From assembly GCF_030503735.1 (NCBI RefSeq), contig NZ_CP073096.1:868001-932000 (forward strand): a stretch of DNA of 64,000 nt, given 5' to 3'. The first letter of the stretch is position 1; each line of letters starts with the position of its first letter. Below, in pieces: positions 1 to 8,556 of the stretch. The DNA comes from Corynebacterium tuberculostearicum (lineage in GTDB: Bacteria > Actinomycetota > Actinomycetes > Mycobacteriales > Mycobacteriaceae). Under the pieces are notes generated by a model, which was given only the letters and a program-made list of their open reading frames with translations, did no database searches and was not told the DNA's origin. The translations under genes and the position numbers were made by a program.

Positions 1-1
1 G

Positions 2-1351
2 CGCCAGCTGGCCGCCACCGAGGAAACCGAGCTAAAAGAGCTGGGCTACACCATCCGCATGCGCAAGCAGGGTGATGGGGGCACCAAGATTGTGGTGGAT
101 ACCGAGGATAAAGACTTCAATGGCCTTCTCACTGGCGGGCTCTATGACACGAAGGGGGCTAAATACCCCACCGTGGATCTGGAAACCCCTATTACTAACG
201 GCCACGGCGAGGTCGCCTTTGATGAGGGCGAGTACTTCAAAGGCTATTTTGCCAAGGTTAACCTCTTCCCCCATTCCACCGTTAAGGCTGGACATGCTAG
301 CAGCGTTATTACTGAGTCTTTTGCTTTTGGTGAAAACTATGAAGTCAGTGGGAAGTTCTCCACTTCCAATGAAGAACCAGAGGCTACCCCAGGCAAGGAA
401 GACACTCCGTCTTCCGCGCCGCAGCCAGGCACCGAAGAACCGCAAGCCAGCAATGCACAATGCAGCGAGAAGTACCTACTAGACCGTGGTCATGTAGACA
501 TCAAGGCCCAGCCTGCCGAGGGAGGCTTTGCAACGGTTCTGCGCGATGACACGGCACAAGTGGACAAGAAGTCTGTTGACCGCAAACTCGATGACGTTGT
601 ACTCGGCGTACACGATAATGCGCTCACCCCGCGCAATAAGAAGCTCGCAGGCAAGGAGTTCGATTTCCTAGGAAAGCCCGGTGAGCGCTTCTATCACCTG
701 CCACAAACCCAGGACCAAAACATCATTTGGCCAGGCTATAACACCCAGGATCTGAACTATTCCTTAACCAAGGACAATGCCGTCAACCTCAACTTGAAGC
801 CCACCTCCACGCCGGACGGTGCCGAATGGGGCGCATTTATCGATGGCACCCGTGGCAAAGGTTTTTCGGTCCTCGCCAATTCTGCGGCTAAGGACTACAC
901 CATCGAAACCAACTTTCCGGCCCATACCCATACGCACTGGGCCTTTTCCAAGCCTGGCTTGTACACCTTTGAGGCTACTTATACGGCCACGGGCACGGAC
1001 GGCAAGGAACTAAAGTCCGCGCCCCAAACCCTCACCTTTGCTGTAGGCGATAAGACATTGGACTCCTGTTCCTTCCTCGCGCCGGGCACGACCGGGAGCG
1101 GAGAGCCCAGCGAAAGTCCAACAGATAAGCCTTCCGCGGAGCCTTCCCAGGAGCCTTCCACGCAACCATCCGCACCTGATAACCCGGACACACCAGCCCA
1201 CCCCGGCCGGCCAGAAGAGCCCACAGGGTCCTCGTTTAGCCCGTGGAGTCTGGTCCTACCAGCGGTCCTCGTGGTGATTTTCAAGGCCTTTTATAACTTT
1301 TTCCGAGATAACGAGGACCTCATCCGCAAGCGCTTCGGCCTCAACTTCTAA
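2..1351 (+). CDS. Surface-anchored 'choice-of-anchor M' repeat protein, 5' end outside the window
   Basis: The reading frame is open from the first bases, so the N-terminus is cut off by the window edge; 449 residues are visible. The first ~120 residues are a domain I do not recognise. A Pro/Glu-rich linker leads to one actinobacterial surface-anchored repeat module (about nt 470-1070), marked by GHVD, FLGKPG, LPQTQ, WPGYNTQ and HTHTHWAF. A second Pro/Ser/Glu-rich stalk follows, then a C-terminal hydrophobic segment and a basic tail, so the protein is probably membrane-anchored and crosses the wall. It is first of the visible genes of the anchored-repeat ABC transporter operon, 36 bp before the next. 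By family knowledge (TIGR03769-type module) it is an accessory surface protein of a metal-type importer. The ligand is not known. Confidence 0.8.
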   Translation, partial: RQLAATEETELKELGYTIRMRKQGDGGTKIVVDTEDKDFNGLLTGGLYDTKGAKYPTVDLETPITNGHGEVAFDEGEYFKGYFAKVNLFPHSTVKAGHASSVITESFAFGENYEVSGKFSTSNEEPEATPGKEDTPSSAPQPGTEEPQASNAQCSEKYLLDRGHVDIKAQPAEGGFATVLRDDTAQVDKKSVDRKLDDVVLGVHDNALTPRNKKLAGKEFDFLGKPGERFYHLPQTQDQNIIWPGYNTQDLNYSLTKDNAVNLNLKPTSTPDGAEWGAFIDGTRGKGFSVLANSAAKDYTIETNFPAHTHTHWAFSKPGLYTFEATYTATGTDGKELKSAPQTLTFAVGDKTLDSCSFLAPGTTGSGEPSESPTDKPSAEPSQEPSTQPSAPDNPDTPAHPGRPEEPTGSSFSPWSLVLPAVLVVIFKAFYNFFRDNEDLIRKRFGLNF

Positions 1352-1387
1352 GCCTCTTCTACCCCACCAACTAGACGGGAAACCACA

Positions 1388-2989
1388 ATGCACTATTCAC
1401 CATCTTTTTCCTCCCGGCGCGTCCCGCTGCGGCGCCGATTTATTCAGGTATTTGCCGCCGTCTTTGCCACAGCATTGGCGTTCTTCTCCCCCGCCGCGGC
1501 ACTTGCTTTTGATGAGGTCTTCGACTCTGGGCATGTAGACGCCTTCTATGTCACGGCGCCAGATGGTCAGCTACATCTGTCAATGAAGGAAGACATCACT
1601 GGATCGGCCGTTCCACGCTCCGGCGATGATGTGGTGCTCAAGGTTGTCGAGGATGCCTGGTCGGATGCCACCGAGGCCGTGCCGGAGATAGGCCAGCCCA
1701 CCTACCTCCTGCCACAATCGCAAGACCAGCGCATCATTTGGCCGGGCTGGGATACCCAACCTGCACGCGATGGCGGCTTTGACAACGTTGACCTAGAATT
1801 CGCCGAAATTTCCGGCCCGGGTTCGGTATATGTCTTTGAGACCAGCGGTTTCGGAGACATACAGGCGGTTACTGATTCCGGTTCAATGGAGCTGACCAGC
1901 GGCGAGGTCATCAACCAACCCAATCCAGCCCACCGGCACGTCAACTGGGCCTTTAGCGAAGCCGGCACCTACACCATGACGGTGCGAGCCCACTCCAACG
2001 GCGAAACCAGCAATGCTGTGACCTACACCTGGGAAGTGGGCGACGGCGGCGATGCGTCCACAGTGGATCGATCGGCTGACACGGACGAGGTTAGCAATGA
2101 CCAAGAAGCCTCGAGCGCCCAACGGTCAGCAGACAAGGGCGGCGCTGCAGCTGCCGATAAGTCCGGCGTCTCCGGGGACGAAGAGTGCACCCCGGGCATG
2201 ACGCCGCAAATCAAGGACGATACGGTCTCCCCCTCCCAGTGGCGCGATGCTGAAGGCGCTACCTTTTATCTCTCCGATAAATCCAGCGTCGATCTTCCGC
2301 AAGAGGTAGGCCCAGTGCCAGCTGGTCAGGCGTGGATGATTGGTTCTACCCAGGTCGATGGTGTGCCGTGGCTCGGCGCTAATACCCAAAGTCCAACCAT
2401 GCGCAAGAATATCCCTGGCGATGTCACCTGGGAGTTAGCAGGCTTCAAGGGACCCGGCCCGATGATGGTCTACTCCCAGGGCGGATTGGGAAAGATCGTG
2501 GGCGATGAGTGGTTCCGCGGCAATGCAGATGCGGCGGAGGGCACCTATTCGATTGCGCCCAATACGCACGTGCACCCCAACTGGGTCTTTGGTGCGCAAG
2601 GCACCTATGACGTCACCATCCGCCAGGTGGCCAAGACCAATGAGGGCAAGCAAGTTGCCGGTCAAGCGACACTTCACTTCGTGGTCGGCGGCGACAAGCC
2701 GGCTGAAGCCTTTGACAACGGGCACTTCGACTTGGGCGCTGCGGTCAATCCGGAGGGCGGCGACTGCGGGCATGGTGCTGCGGCAGGTGGGGCGTCGGCA
2801 AGCGCTGGTGGCTCTACCGCAAGTACCGGATCAAACACTGGCCAGTCCGGGCAGGCACACAGCAAGGGCGGTTCTTTAGCCAATACGGGGACTCCTATTG
2901 TTCCCTTTGGCATCGGAGCGTTGGGCTTGGGCATGCTCTTCCTCGGCCTAGGCATTGCCCGTCTAGCTGTAGCTAAGGCAGCAGACTAA
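1388..2989 (+). CDS. ABC transporter-associated cell-wall repeat protein with LANTG sorting signal
   Basis: A 533-residue exported protein. Residues ~1-41 form a signal peptide ending near AALAF. Two copies of the surface module follow: copy 1 (about nt 1520-2040) has GHVD, LPQSQ, WPGWDTQ and HRHVNWAF; copy 2 (about nt 2190-2690) has WLGANTQ and HVHPNWVF. An extra GHFD half-motif sits after copy 2. A Gly/Ser/Ala stalk leads to LANTG, a hydrophobic stretch and a short tail, which is a variant sortase signal, so covalent wall attachment is likely. Multi-module proteins next to this transporter match the family I know as TIGR03773 (anch_rpt_wall). The stop overlaps the start of the binding-protein gene by one base, so translation is probably coupled. 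Confidence 0.88.
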   Translation: MHYSPSFSSRRVPLRRRFIQVFAAVFATALAFFSPAAALAFDEVFDSGHVDAFYVTAPDGQLHLSMKEDITGSAVPRSGDDVVLKVVEDAWSDATEAVPEIGQPTYLLPQSQDQRIIWPGWDTQPARDGGFDNVDLEFAEISGPGSVYVFETSGFGDIQAVTDSGSMELTSGEVINQPNPAHRHVNWAFSEAGTYTMTVRAHSNGETSNAVTYTWEVGDGGDASTVDRSADTDEVSNDQEASSAQRSADKGGAAAADKSGVSGDEECTPGMTPQIKDDTVSPSQWRDAEGATFYLSDKSSVDLPQEVGPVPAGQAWMIGSTQVDGVPWLGANTQSPTMRKNIPGDVTWELAGFKGPGPMMVYSQGGLGKIVGDEWFRGNADAAEGTYSIAPNTHVHPNWVFGAQGTYDVTIRQVAKTNEGKQVAGQATLHFVVGGDKPAEAFDNGHFDLGAAVNPEGGDCGHGAAAGGASASAGGSTASTGSNTGQSGQAHSKGGSLANTGTPIVPFGIGALGLGMLFLGLGIARLAVAKAAD

Positions 2990-4497
2990 TGGCGCGTGCG
3001 CTTTCCCATAGACGCCGGCTTCGGACCATAGGCGCGCTACTGGGCTCCTGCCTGCTGGCCACTGGTTGTGCCCCTTCGGCTGCGTTGGATACCGGAAGCG
3101 GAGAAAAATTCGCCGTGGTGGCCACCACCCCGATCCTCGCGGATCTTGCGCGCAACGTCGCAGGAGAAGATGCCCGGGTACAAAGCCTTATCCCCAGCGG
3201 AAAAGATCCGCATACCTTTGAGCCAACGCTGCGCACGGTGCGCGATGTTGCCAATGCCGATTTGGCGCTGAGCAATGGCTACTTGCTGGAGCCACAGTCC
3301 CTCATCGATACGCTGCACGAATCCACCGATGCCCCCGTGGTGGAAGTCGCCGATGCTGCCTCCACCCGCGGTGCCACTCTGGTGCCGCTGGTAGAAGATG
3401 TCTCGCTCGAGGCAATTTGGCTGGGCCTGCGCATCAGCGGCGCACAGCAGCGTTCTTCCGGAGTGGACTTCCGCATGGTCTCTGCCGATGGGCCAGGTAA
3501 CGTCGCGGCCTATGTGGTCTCTACCTTCGGCACCCCGGAGGTCCTTTTTAACTCGGCCGATGGCATCGATGGAAAAGACTCAGTGACCTTGCCGGCCAAC
3601 GCCCACACGCACGTGTCTTGGGGATTTTCCCAGCCGGGAATCTACCACCTCGGGTTCCAAGCAGAGGGCACCGACGTCCAACACCTCACTGTGGCCGTGG
3701 GAGTAAACCCGCCTAAAGGCATGCAAGTGATAGATTCCGGACACCTGGATATTGCAGGAGACCTAGCCAAGCGACGCATTGACCTGCGCGATCAGGACGA
3801 GCGCTTCGACCCTGCCACCACCGTGGTGTCAATCCCCTCTTCGGTACTGCAGCCCATACCGCCGGATCCGGCCTACCGCTTCCTGGGCAGGCCGGGATCG
3901 GATACCTACCTATTGCCGCAGGCGGTGCTAGGAAAACACATCCACGGCGAGGTGGACCCGCACCTGTGGCACAACGTGGACAATGCCATCGCCTACGTCG
4001 ATGTCATTGCCGAGGAAATGGCGCAGGCAGATCCTTCCCACGGGGCGTCCTACCGCCAACGAGCGGAGACCTACACGCAGCGTCTGCGGAATACGGATAC
4101 CTATGTTGACCGTGCCATTTCTTATATTGCAGAAGAAAACCGGCACCTTGTGACCACGCACCACGGCTATGCCTACCTGGAGCAAGGTTATGACATGTCG
4201 GTAGCCGGCTTCGTCACTCCCAATCCGGCCATCGAGCCTTCCCCACGCGAGGTCATTTCCTTACGCCGCACGCTGGAGAACCTCCATCTGCCAGCCGTGT
4301 TTGTAGAACCCGTGCAGCAGGCAAGCACCGAGACCCTGAAGCAGGCTGCCGCGGAGCAAGGCCTGGAGCTGTGCCCCATCTACGGCGACACGTTCGATGA
4401 CACCGTCAGCTCCTACATCGACCTCATGAAATTTAACGCTGATTCCCTGCAGCGTTGCCTGAACCCCAATCCCACCCATGGAGATAAAAATGCTTAA
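2989..4497 (+). CDS. Anchored-repeat ABC transporter substrate-binding lipoprotein (ZnuA-like with inserted module)
   Basis: A 502-residue lipoprotein: basic N-terminus, hydrophobic core and lipobox LATGC with the lipid Cys near residue 27. The body is a ZnuA/metal-binding fold split in two. The N-half (to ~135) carries DPHTFEPT; the C-half (from ~312) carries DPHLWHN, TTHHGYAYL and YGDTFDD. Together these give the His/His/His/Asp set expected for Zn or Mn. Between the halves (about residues 136-311) lies one surface module with its second half (WLGL...HTHVSWGF) first and its first half (GHLD...FLGRPG...LLPQ) second. The position is where ZnuA proteins have a His-rich loop. The family matches what I know as TIGR03772. 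Substrate metal is inferred from the family only. Confidence 0.9.
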   Translation: MARALSHRRRLRTIGALLGSCLLATGCAPSAALDTGSGEKFAVVATTPILADLARNVAGEDARVQSLIPSGKDPHTFEPTLRTVRDVANADLALSNGYLLEPQSLIDTLHESTDAPVVEVADAASTRGATLVPLVEDVSLEAIWLGLRISGAQQRSSGVDFRMVSADGPGNVAAYVVSTFGTPEVLFNSADGIDGKDSVTLPANAHTHVSWGFSQPGIYHLGFQAEGTDVQHLTVAVGVNPPKGMQVIDSGHLDIAGDLAKRRIDLRDQDERFDPATTVVSIPSSVLQPIPPDPAYRFLGRPGSDTYLLPQAVLGKHIHGEVDPHLWHNVDNAIAYVDVIAEEMAQADPSHGASYRQRAETYTQRLRNTDTYVDRAISYIAEENRHLVTTHHGYAYLEQGYDMSVAGFVTPNPAIEPSPREVISLRRTLENLHLPAVFVEPVQQASTETLKQAAAEQGLELCPIYGDTFDDTVSSYIDLMKFNADSLQRCLNPNPTHGDKNA

Positions 4498-5368
4498 ATT
4501 CGCTACTCGTACCGCCACCCGCACCGCCGCCTGCGTCCTTACTGCAGGTCTGGCACTTTCTACCAGCCCTGCTTGGGCGGGAGACCTCGCCCAGGTGGTC
4601 GGTGCCGATGAACACGTTGCCCCGCAGGGCGAAGAAAAGGTCATCGACACCGGTCACGTAGACGTTGGTGCCCTGCTTGATGGCACGGATTCTGATCTTA
4701 TGGCCCGCGATGATGCCGGCGATAAGCCAGTCTGGCGTCACTTGGACGACCTCGTGTTTTCCGTGGGCGATAAAGCACAGCAAGCCCTTCCCGATACGGA
4801 TGACTTTGGCTTCGTTGGAGCTGAGTCCGGCGATAAGGTCTGGGTGGTTCCCCAAACCGAGCAAGTCGGCGTTCCCTGGCTGGGCTGGAATACCCAGGCG
4901 CCCTCCCTTGTCGACGCCGCCGACCGCGGCGTCACCATGGAATTCCTCGGCCACTCCGGCCCGGGCGATTTCTCCCTCTTCTTACAAAACGGCGGCTTTG
5001 AAGCACCACAGCTCTTGTGGTCCACCGTGCAGAAGAGCGACGAGGACTTCTGGGTAGACCTCAATACCCACACCCACGCCAACTGGACGTTTACGGAGCC
5101 AGGCACCCATCAGGTAGGCATCAGGGTGAAGGGCAAGACCAAGGACGGCGCCGATTTCAGCACCGATGGCGTACTCACCTTCGCCGTGGGCGATGATGCC
5201 GACGTCCAAGCGGCCCAAGACACTACCTGGAATCCAGACAACGCTCAGACCGCAGGCTCCTCTATTCCCACCTGGGTTTTTGTCCTCGCCGGCGTTGGCG
5301 CCGTAGTGCTACTGCTGGCCCTAGGGCTCGCCCTGCGTTCAGCCAAGCGGGGCGATAGCCGTGGCTAA
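4490..5368 (+). CDS. Membrane-anchored single-module surface protein of the anchored-repeat transporter
   Basis: A 292-residue exported protein. An in-frame ATG lies 12 bases upstream, but GGAG six bases before the ATG at 4490 decides the start; it overlaps the binding-protein gene by 8 bases. A signal peptide (to about AWA-GD) is followed by one complete module with GHVD, FVGAESGD, VPQTE, WLGWNTQ, GPGDFSLF and HTHANWTF. A short linker leads to a C-terminal transmembrane helix and a basic tail. It is the simplest member of the set: one module held close to the membrane. It overlaps the ATPase gene by 8 bases. Function is inferred from the operon: presenting or relaying ligand to the binding protein. 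Confidence 0.85.
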   Translation: MLKFATRTATRTAACVLTAGLALSTSPAWAGDLAQVVGADEHVAPQGEEKVIDTGHVDVGALLDGTDSDLMARDDAGDKPVWRHLDDLVFSVGDKAQQALPDTDDFGFVGAESGDKVWVVPQTEQVGVPWLGWNTQAPSLVDAADRGVTMEFLGHSGPGDFSLFLQNGGFEAPQLLWSTVQKSDEDFWVDLNTHTHANWTFTEPGTHQVGIRVKGKTKDGADFSTDGVLTFAVGDDADVQAAQDTTWNPDNAQTAGSSIPTWVFVLAGVGAVVLLLALGLALRSAKRGDSRG

Positions 5369-6089
5369 ACCGCTCATTTCCGTTGCTGATCTAAACGTCT
5401 CACTCTCGCACCGCAGCGTTATCACCGCTGCCAATCTAGAGGTCCACCCCGGTGAATTCATCGGGCTCCTCGGGCCCAATGGTGCTGGTAAGACCACCCT
5501 CATGCGCGCCATTTTAGGGCTTATCCCTTCCTCCGGAACTCGCAGCATCTCCGGCACCGTGGGGTATGTTCCCCAGCGTCACGAAGTGGAATGGGGCTTC
5601 CCCATCAATGTCTATCGCACCGTGCTCAGCGGGCGCATCGGCATCATTGGCTGGCTCAAGCGACCGCGCGCTAAAGATCATGCCGCAGCAGCAGAGGCGC
5701 TTCGTTTGGCGAACATGGAAGAATTTTCTACCCGCCCCATCGAAGAACTCTCCGGTGGTCAACGCCAGCGCGTGCTCATCGCCCGGGCCCTCGCCACACA
5801 ACCACACGTGCTGTTGCTCGATGAGCCCTTTACCGGACTAGATGCGCCCAATACCGAATCGCTCCTCGAGCTTTTTGAAGAGCTTTCCCACCGCGGCACA
5901 TCCATCATTATGTCCACTCATAACCTTTCTGAAGCCGCACATTCTTGCCACCGCCTCATTCTCTTTAACGGCACCGTGGTAGCCGATGATTCCGCCTCCC
6001 ACCTTCTCCACCAGACGGATCCGTGGACGCAAACCTTTGGCGTGCGTGCCGGTTCCCCTTTGCTTTCTGCCATTGGAGTCACCGCATGA
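5361..6089 (+). CDS. Anchored-repeat-type ABC transporter, ATP-binding subunit
   Basis: A 242-residue cytoplasmic ATPase of the metal-chelate (ZnuC/MntB-like) class. Walker A GPNGAGKT is at ~38-45; a Q-loop precedes the signature LSGGQRQR; Walker B is LLLDEP and the H-loop is STHNL. The GTG start lies inside the end of the upstream gene, and the stop overlaps the permease start as ATGA, so stoichiometric coupled translation is likely. It powers import through the neighbouring permease. The family matches TIGR03771 as I remember it. Metal identity cannot be read from the sequence. Confidence 0.92.
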   Translation: MAKPLISVADLNVSLSHRSVITAANLEVHPGEFIGLLGPNGAGKTTLMRAILGLIPSSGTRSISGTVGYVPQRHEVEWGFPINVYRTVLSGRIGIIGWLKRPRAKDHAAAAEALRLANMEEFSTRPIEELSGGQRQRVLIARALATQPHVLLLDEPFTGLDAPNTESLLELFEELSHRGTSIIMSTHNLSEAAHSCHRLILFNGTVVADDSASHLLHQTDPWTQTFGVRAGSPLLSAIGVTA

Positions 6090-6994
6090 TAAAAATTTCC
6101 TTCCTCGATTTCCTGCGCGACCTGGTCAATCCCCACCTTGACTTTCTCGCCCGCGCGGTAGGCATCTCCTTGCTTGCGGCCATCGTTTGCGGCGTCATCG
6201 GCTGCTATGTCGTGCTACGCGGCATGGCTTTTATTGGCGACGCCGTCTCCCACGCCGTATTCCCGGGCCTAGCCATTGCCTTCGTCCTGCAAACCTCGGT
6301 GCTCGTGGGCGGCGCAGTCGCCGGTGCGGTTGTGGCCTTGCTCATCGCCGCTTTTTCGCAGCGTCGCCACGTGCGAGCGGATTCCATCATCGGTATCTTC
6401 TTCGCCGCTGCTTTCGCTTTGGGCATGGTGATAATCTCGCGCACCGATGGTTATAGCGCCTCGCTGACAAGCTTCCTCTTCGGCTCACTCACCGGCGTTT
6501 CCCGCACCGATATTATCGTCGCGGGCTGCGTATGCACCGTAGTTGTCGCCATCGTTATAGCCTTTGGCCCCCAGCTCAACGCCACGTGCTTGGACCGGGA
6601 AACTGCCCGCGCAATGGGCTTGCCTGTGTTTGTTTTGGACATCATTTTGTACTTGTGCGTCACGGCCGCAGTGGTCATTTCCGTGAGCACCATCGGCAAT
6701 ATCTTGGTCCTCGCGCTGCTCATCACTCCGGCCGCGACGGCACGCCTGCTTAGCACGCATCTTGTGACCATGATGTGGCTTTCCGCCCTCATCGGCGCGC
6801 TGTCCAGTTTCCTCGGCATCTACCTGGCGTGGGCCATTGACCTGCCGGCCGGCGCCACCATCGTGCTCACGCTCACCGCGATCTTCTTGGTTGTATGGGC
6901 CATCCATCCACTTCTCGGCGCCCGCAAGCACGCAGGTGCCTCGCTTTCCGACGCCCCACACCCCACTCCACGAAAGGAATCCGTCTCCTCATGA
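6086..6994 (+). CDS. Anchored-repeat-type ABC transporter, permease subunit
   Basis: A 302-residue integral membrane protein with about eight hydrophobic helices, of the ABC-3 (ZnuB/MntC-type) permease family. The family landmark GMAFIGDAVSHAVFPG is near residues 46-61. The ATG at 6086 shares bases with the ATPase stop; an upstream in-frame ATG at 6023 lies well inside the ATPase gene and is unlikely. A short hydrophilic C-terminal tail ends in an ATGA overlap with the next gene. It forms the transmembrane channel for the substrate delivered by the lipoprotein. It corresponds to the family I know as TIGR03770. Confidence 0.92.
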   Translation: MIKISFLDFLRDLVNPHLDFLARAVGISLLAAIVCGVIGCYVVLRGMAFIGDAVSHAVFPGLAIAFVLQTSVLVGGAVAGAVVALLIAAFSQRRHVRADSIIGIFFAAAFALGMVIISRTDGYSASLTSFLFGSLTGVSRTDIIVAGCVCTVVVAIVIAFGPQLNATCLDRETARAMGLPVFVLDIILYLCVTAAVVISVSTIGNILVLALLITPAATARLLSTHLVTMMWLSALIGALSSFLGIYLAWAIDLPAGATIVLTLTAIFLVVWAIHPLLGARKHAGASLSDAPHPTPRKESVSS

Positions 6995-8472
6995 AACCTG
7001 TCTGCCGCACCGCGGTAGCCCTCGGCACCGCGGGACTGATAAGCCTCAGCGCCCTTCCGGGAGCGGGGGTAGAACTCTTCGAGCCCGCCACCGCATATGC
7101 AGAAGAATCCACCGAAGCATGCACTTCCAGCGACTTCGACCTCATCACCAAGGGACACCAGGACATGGCGCTCAGCGGCGATTCCGGCGATCTCAGCTTC
7201 AAGGTCAAAGATGATGATAAGGGCATCGAGCATGACTCTGAGTCCTTTGCCATTGAGGTATCTGATGACCTTAAGCAGCCGCTTTCCGAGCTCAGCGATA
7301 GTTCCCTGCCCGATGAAGGCTGGGTACTGCCGCAAACGCAAGATCCCAACGCCCCCTGGCTAGGTTTTAATACCCAAGAGCTTTCTCAGGATCTCCTCGC
7401 CGCCGGAGACACCGCTACTTTGAGCCTGGCTATCGCACAGGGCCCCGAGGATGGCCGTATCGTGGCCTACCAGATGGAGCTTGGTGGCCCCAAGGTACTT
7501 ATGGATACTGCCGATGGCTCTGCCTGGGACTACCCCGGCAACTCCCATTCCCACCCGGCCTTTGTCTTTACCGAGCCGGGAACCTACGCGGTGAGCTTTA
7601 CCTTTGAGCTTCCCGACGGCTCCCGACACCACCTCCATGCCGGTTTCCTCGTCGGAGAGCAGGCCACGGAGACAGAACTGTGCGGCGTGGACTATACCGA
7701 TGCTGACGCTGCTACCGGCAACGGAGGCGACTCAAATAGCCGGCCCAAGCAACTTGAAAAAGACGTTAAAGACGTAGACAAAGCCATCGCTGGCTTGGAC
7801 AAAGAGCTCGAAAAGACCCTGCAGGAGGGTCAGAAATTTCTAGAAGGTGGTAAGCCGCAACAAGGAGACAAGGACTCTGGCGAGGATAGCGCGGGCAAGC
7901 GCAAGCAGGCCTCCCGCACCACGGCAAAAGACGCTGGGAAGGATGGAGCTCCACATGGCACGCCCTCCACGGGCTCAGCTCAAGCCTCTGGTACTCCGCG
8001 AAAGTCCGGTTCTGGTTCTGGGGCTACGACCCACCACTCTGCTAGCCGTGTGAATGATTCTGCCTCCACTGCGAAATCCGGCAAAAGCGCGGCTACTGGC
8101 AGGAGCTCGCACCGTTCTGCTTCCACCAGCGGTTCTTCCCACTCGACGGCCAAAAAGTCCACCGGCTCACGGGACGCAAAGTCTACTAAGCGTACTAAGG
8201 GCAAGGCTGCGGGCTCCGCTAGTGCACAGCAGGTTCCGGATGCCGGTGCTGCGGAAGGCAGGGACTCTGAGAATGTGCTGACTAATGCCGCTGCGTATAC
8301 CGCTACCCTGGCAAAAAGTAGCTTCTGGGCGGGACTTCTAGCCGGACTAGGCGCATTCGCGCTGGTGCTCGGCATCGGCCTGTTGGTCTATGTCCAGTTC
8401 TACCGCAAGAAGAAGGCCCCAACCCAGCAGCCTGCCGATGATGCTACGACCCACCTGCCGCGCGTCGACTAG
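6991..8472 (+). CDS. Surface module protein with long Ser/Thr/Lys stalk, last gene of the transporter operon
   Basis: A 493-residue exported protein starting at ATG 6991 in an ATGA overlap, with AAAGGA upstream. After a signal peptide there is one module with GHQD (not GHVD), LPQTQ, WLGFNTQ and HSHPAFVF (Phe where the other copies have Trp). A short Lys/Glu-rich, probably helical segment follows. Then come ~190 residues of low-complexity Ser/Thr/Lys/Gly/Ala, a single transmembrane helix and a basic cytoplasmic tail. The long stalk could carry the module to the outer wall or mycolate layer. It is the most divergent of the six modules. A strong hairpin terminator follows, so this ends the operon. 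Confidence 0.83.
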   Translation: MKPVCRTAVALGTAGLISLSALPGAGVELFEPATAYAEESTEACTSSDFDLITKGHQDMALSGDSGDLSFKVKDDDKGIEHDSESFAIEVSDDLKQPLSELSDSSLPDEGWVLPQTQDPNAPWLGFNTQELSQDLLAAGDTATLSLAIAQGPEDGRIVAYQMELGGPKVLMDTADGSAWDYPGNSHSHPAFVFTEPGTYAVSFTFELPDGSRHHLHAGFLVGEQATETELCGVDYTDADAATGNGGDSNSRPKQLEKDVKDVDKAIAGLDKELEKTLQEGQKFLEGGKPQQGDKDSGEDSAGKRKQASRTTAKDAGKDGAPHGTPSTGSAQASGTPRKSGSGSGATTHHSASRVNDSASTAKSGKSAATGRSSHRSASTSGSSHSTAKKSTGSRDAKSTKRTKGKAAGSASAQQVPDAGAAEGRDSENVLTNAAAYTATLAKSSFWAGLLAGLGAFALVLGIGLLVYVQFYRKKKAPTQQPADDATTHLPRVD

Positions 8473-8504
8473 CACAGTGCTCTTGAGCAGCCAACAATAG
8501 AACT

Positions 8505-8533
8505 AGGCCCAGAGGTTCTCTCCTCTGGGCCTT
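8505..8533. terminator. Bidirectional hairpin terminator between convergent genes
   Basis: AGGCCCAGAGG pairs with CCTCTGGGCCTT around a six-base loop. It lies between the end of the transporter operon and the end of the convergent esterase gene, so it probably serves both. The T-run is short. Confidence 0.75.
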
Positions 8534-8556
8534 ATCCGTAGCTAAGCGCCGCGGTT

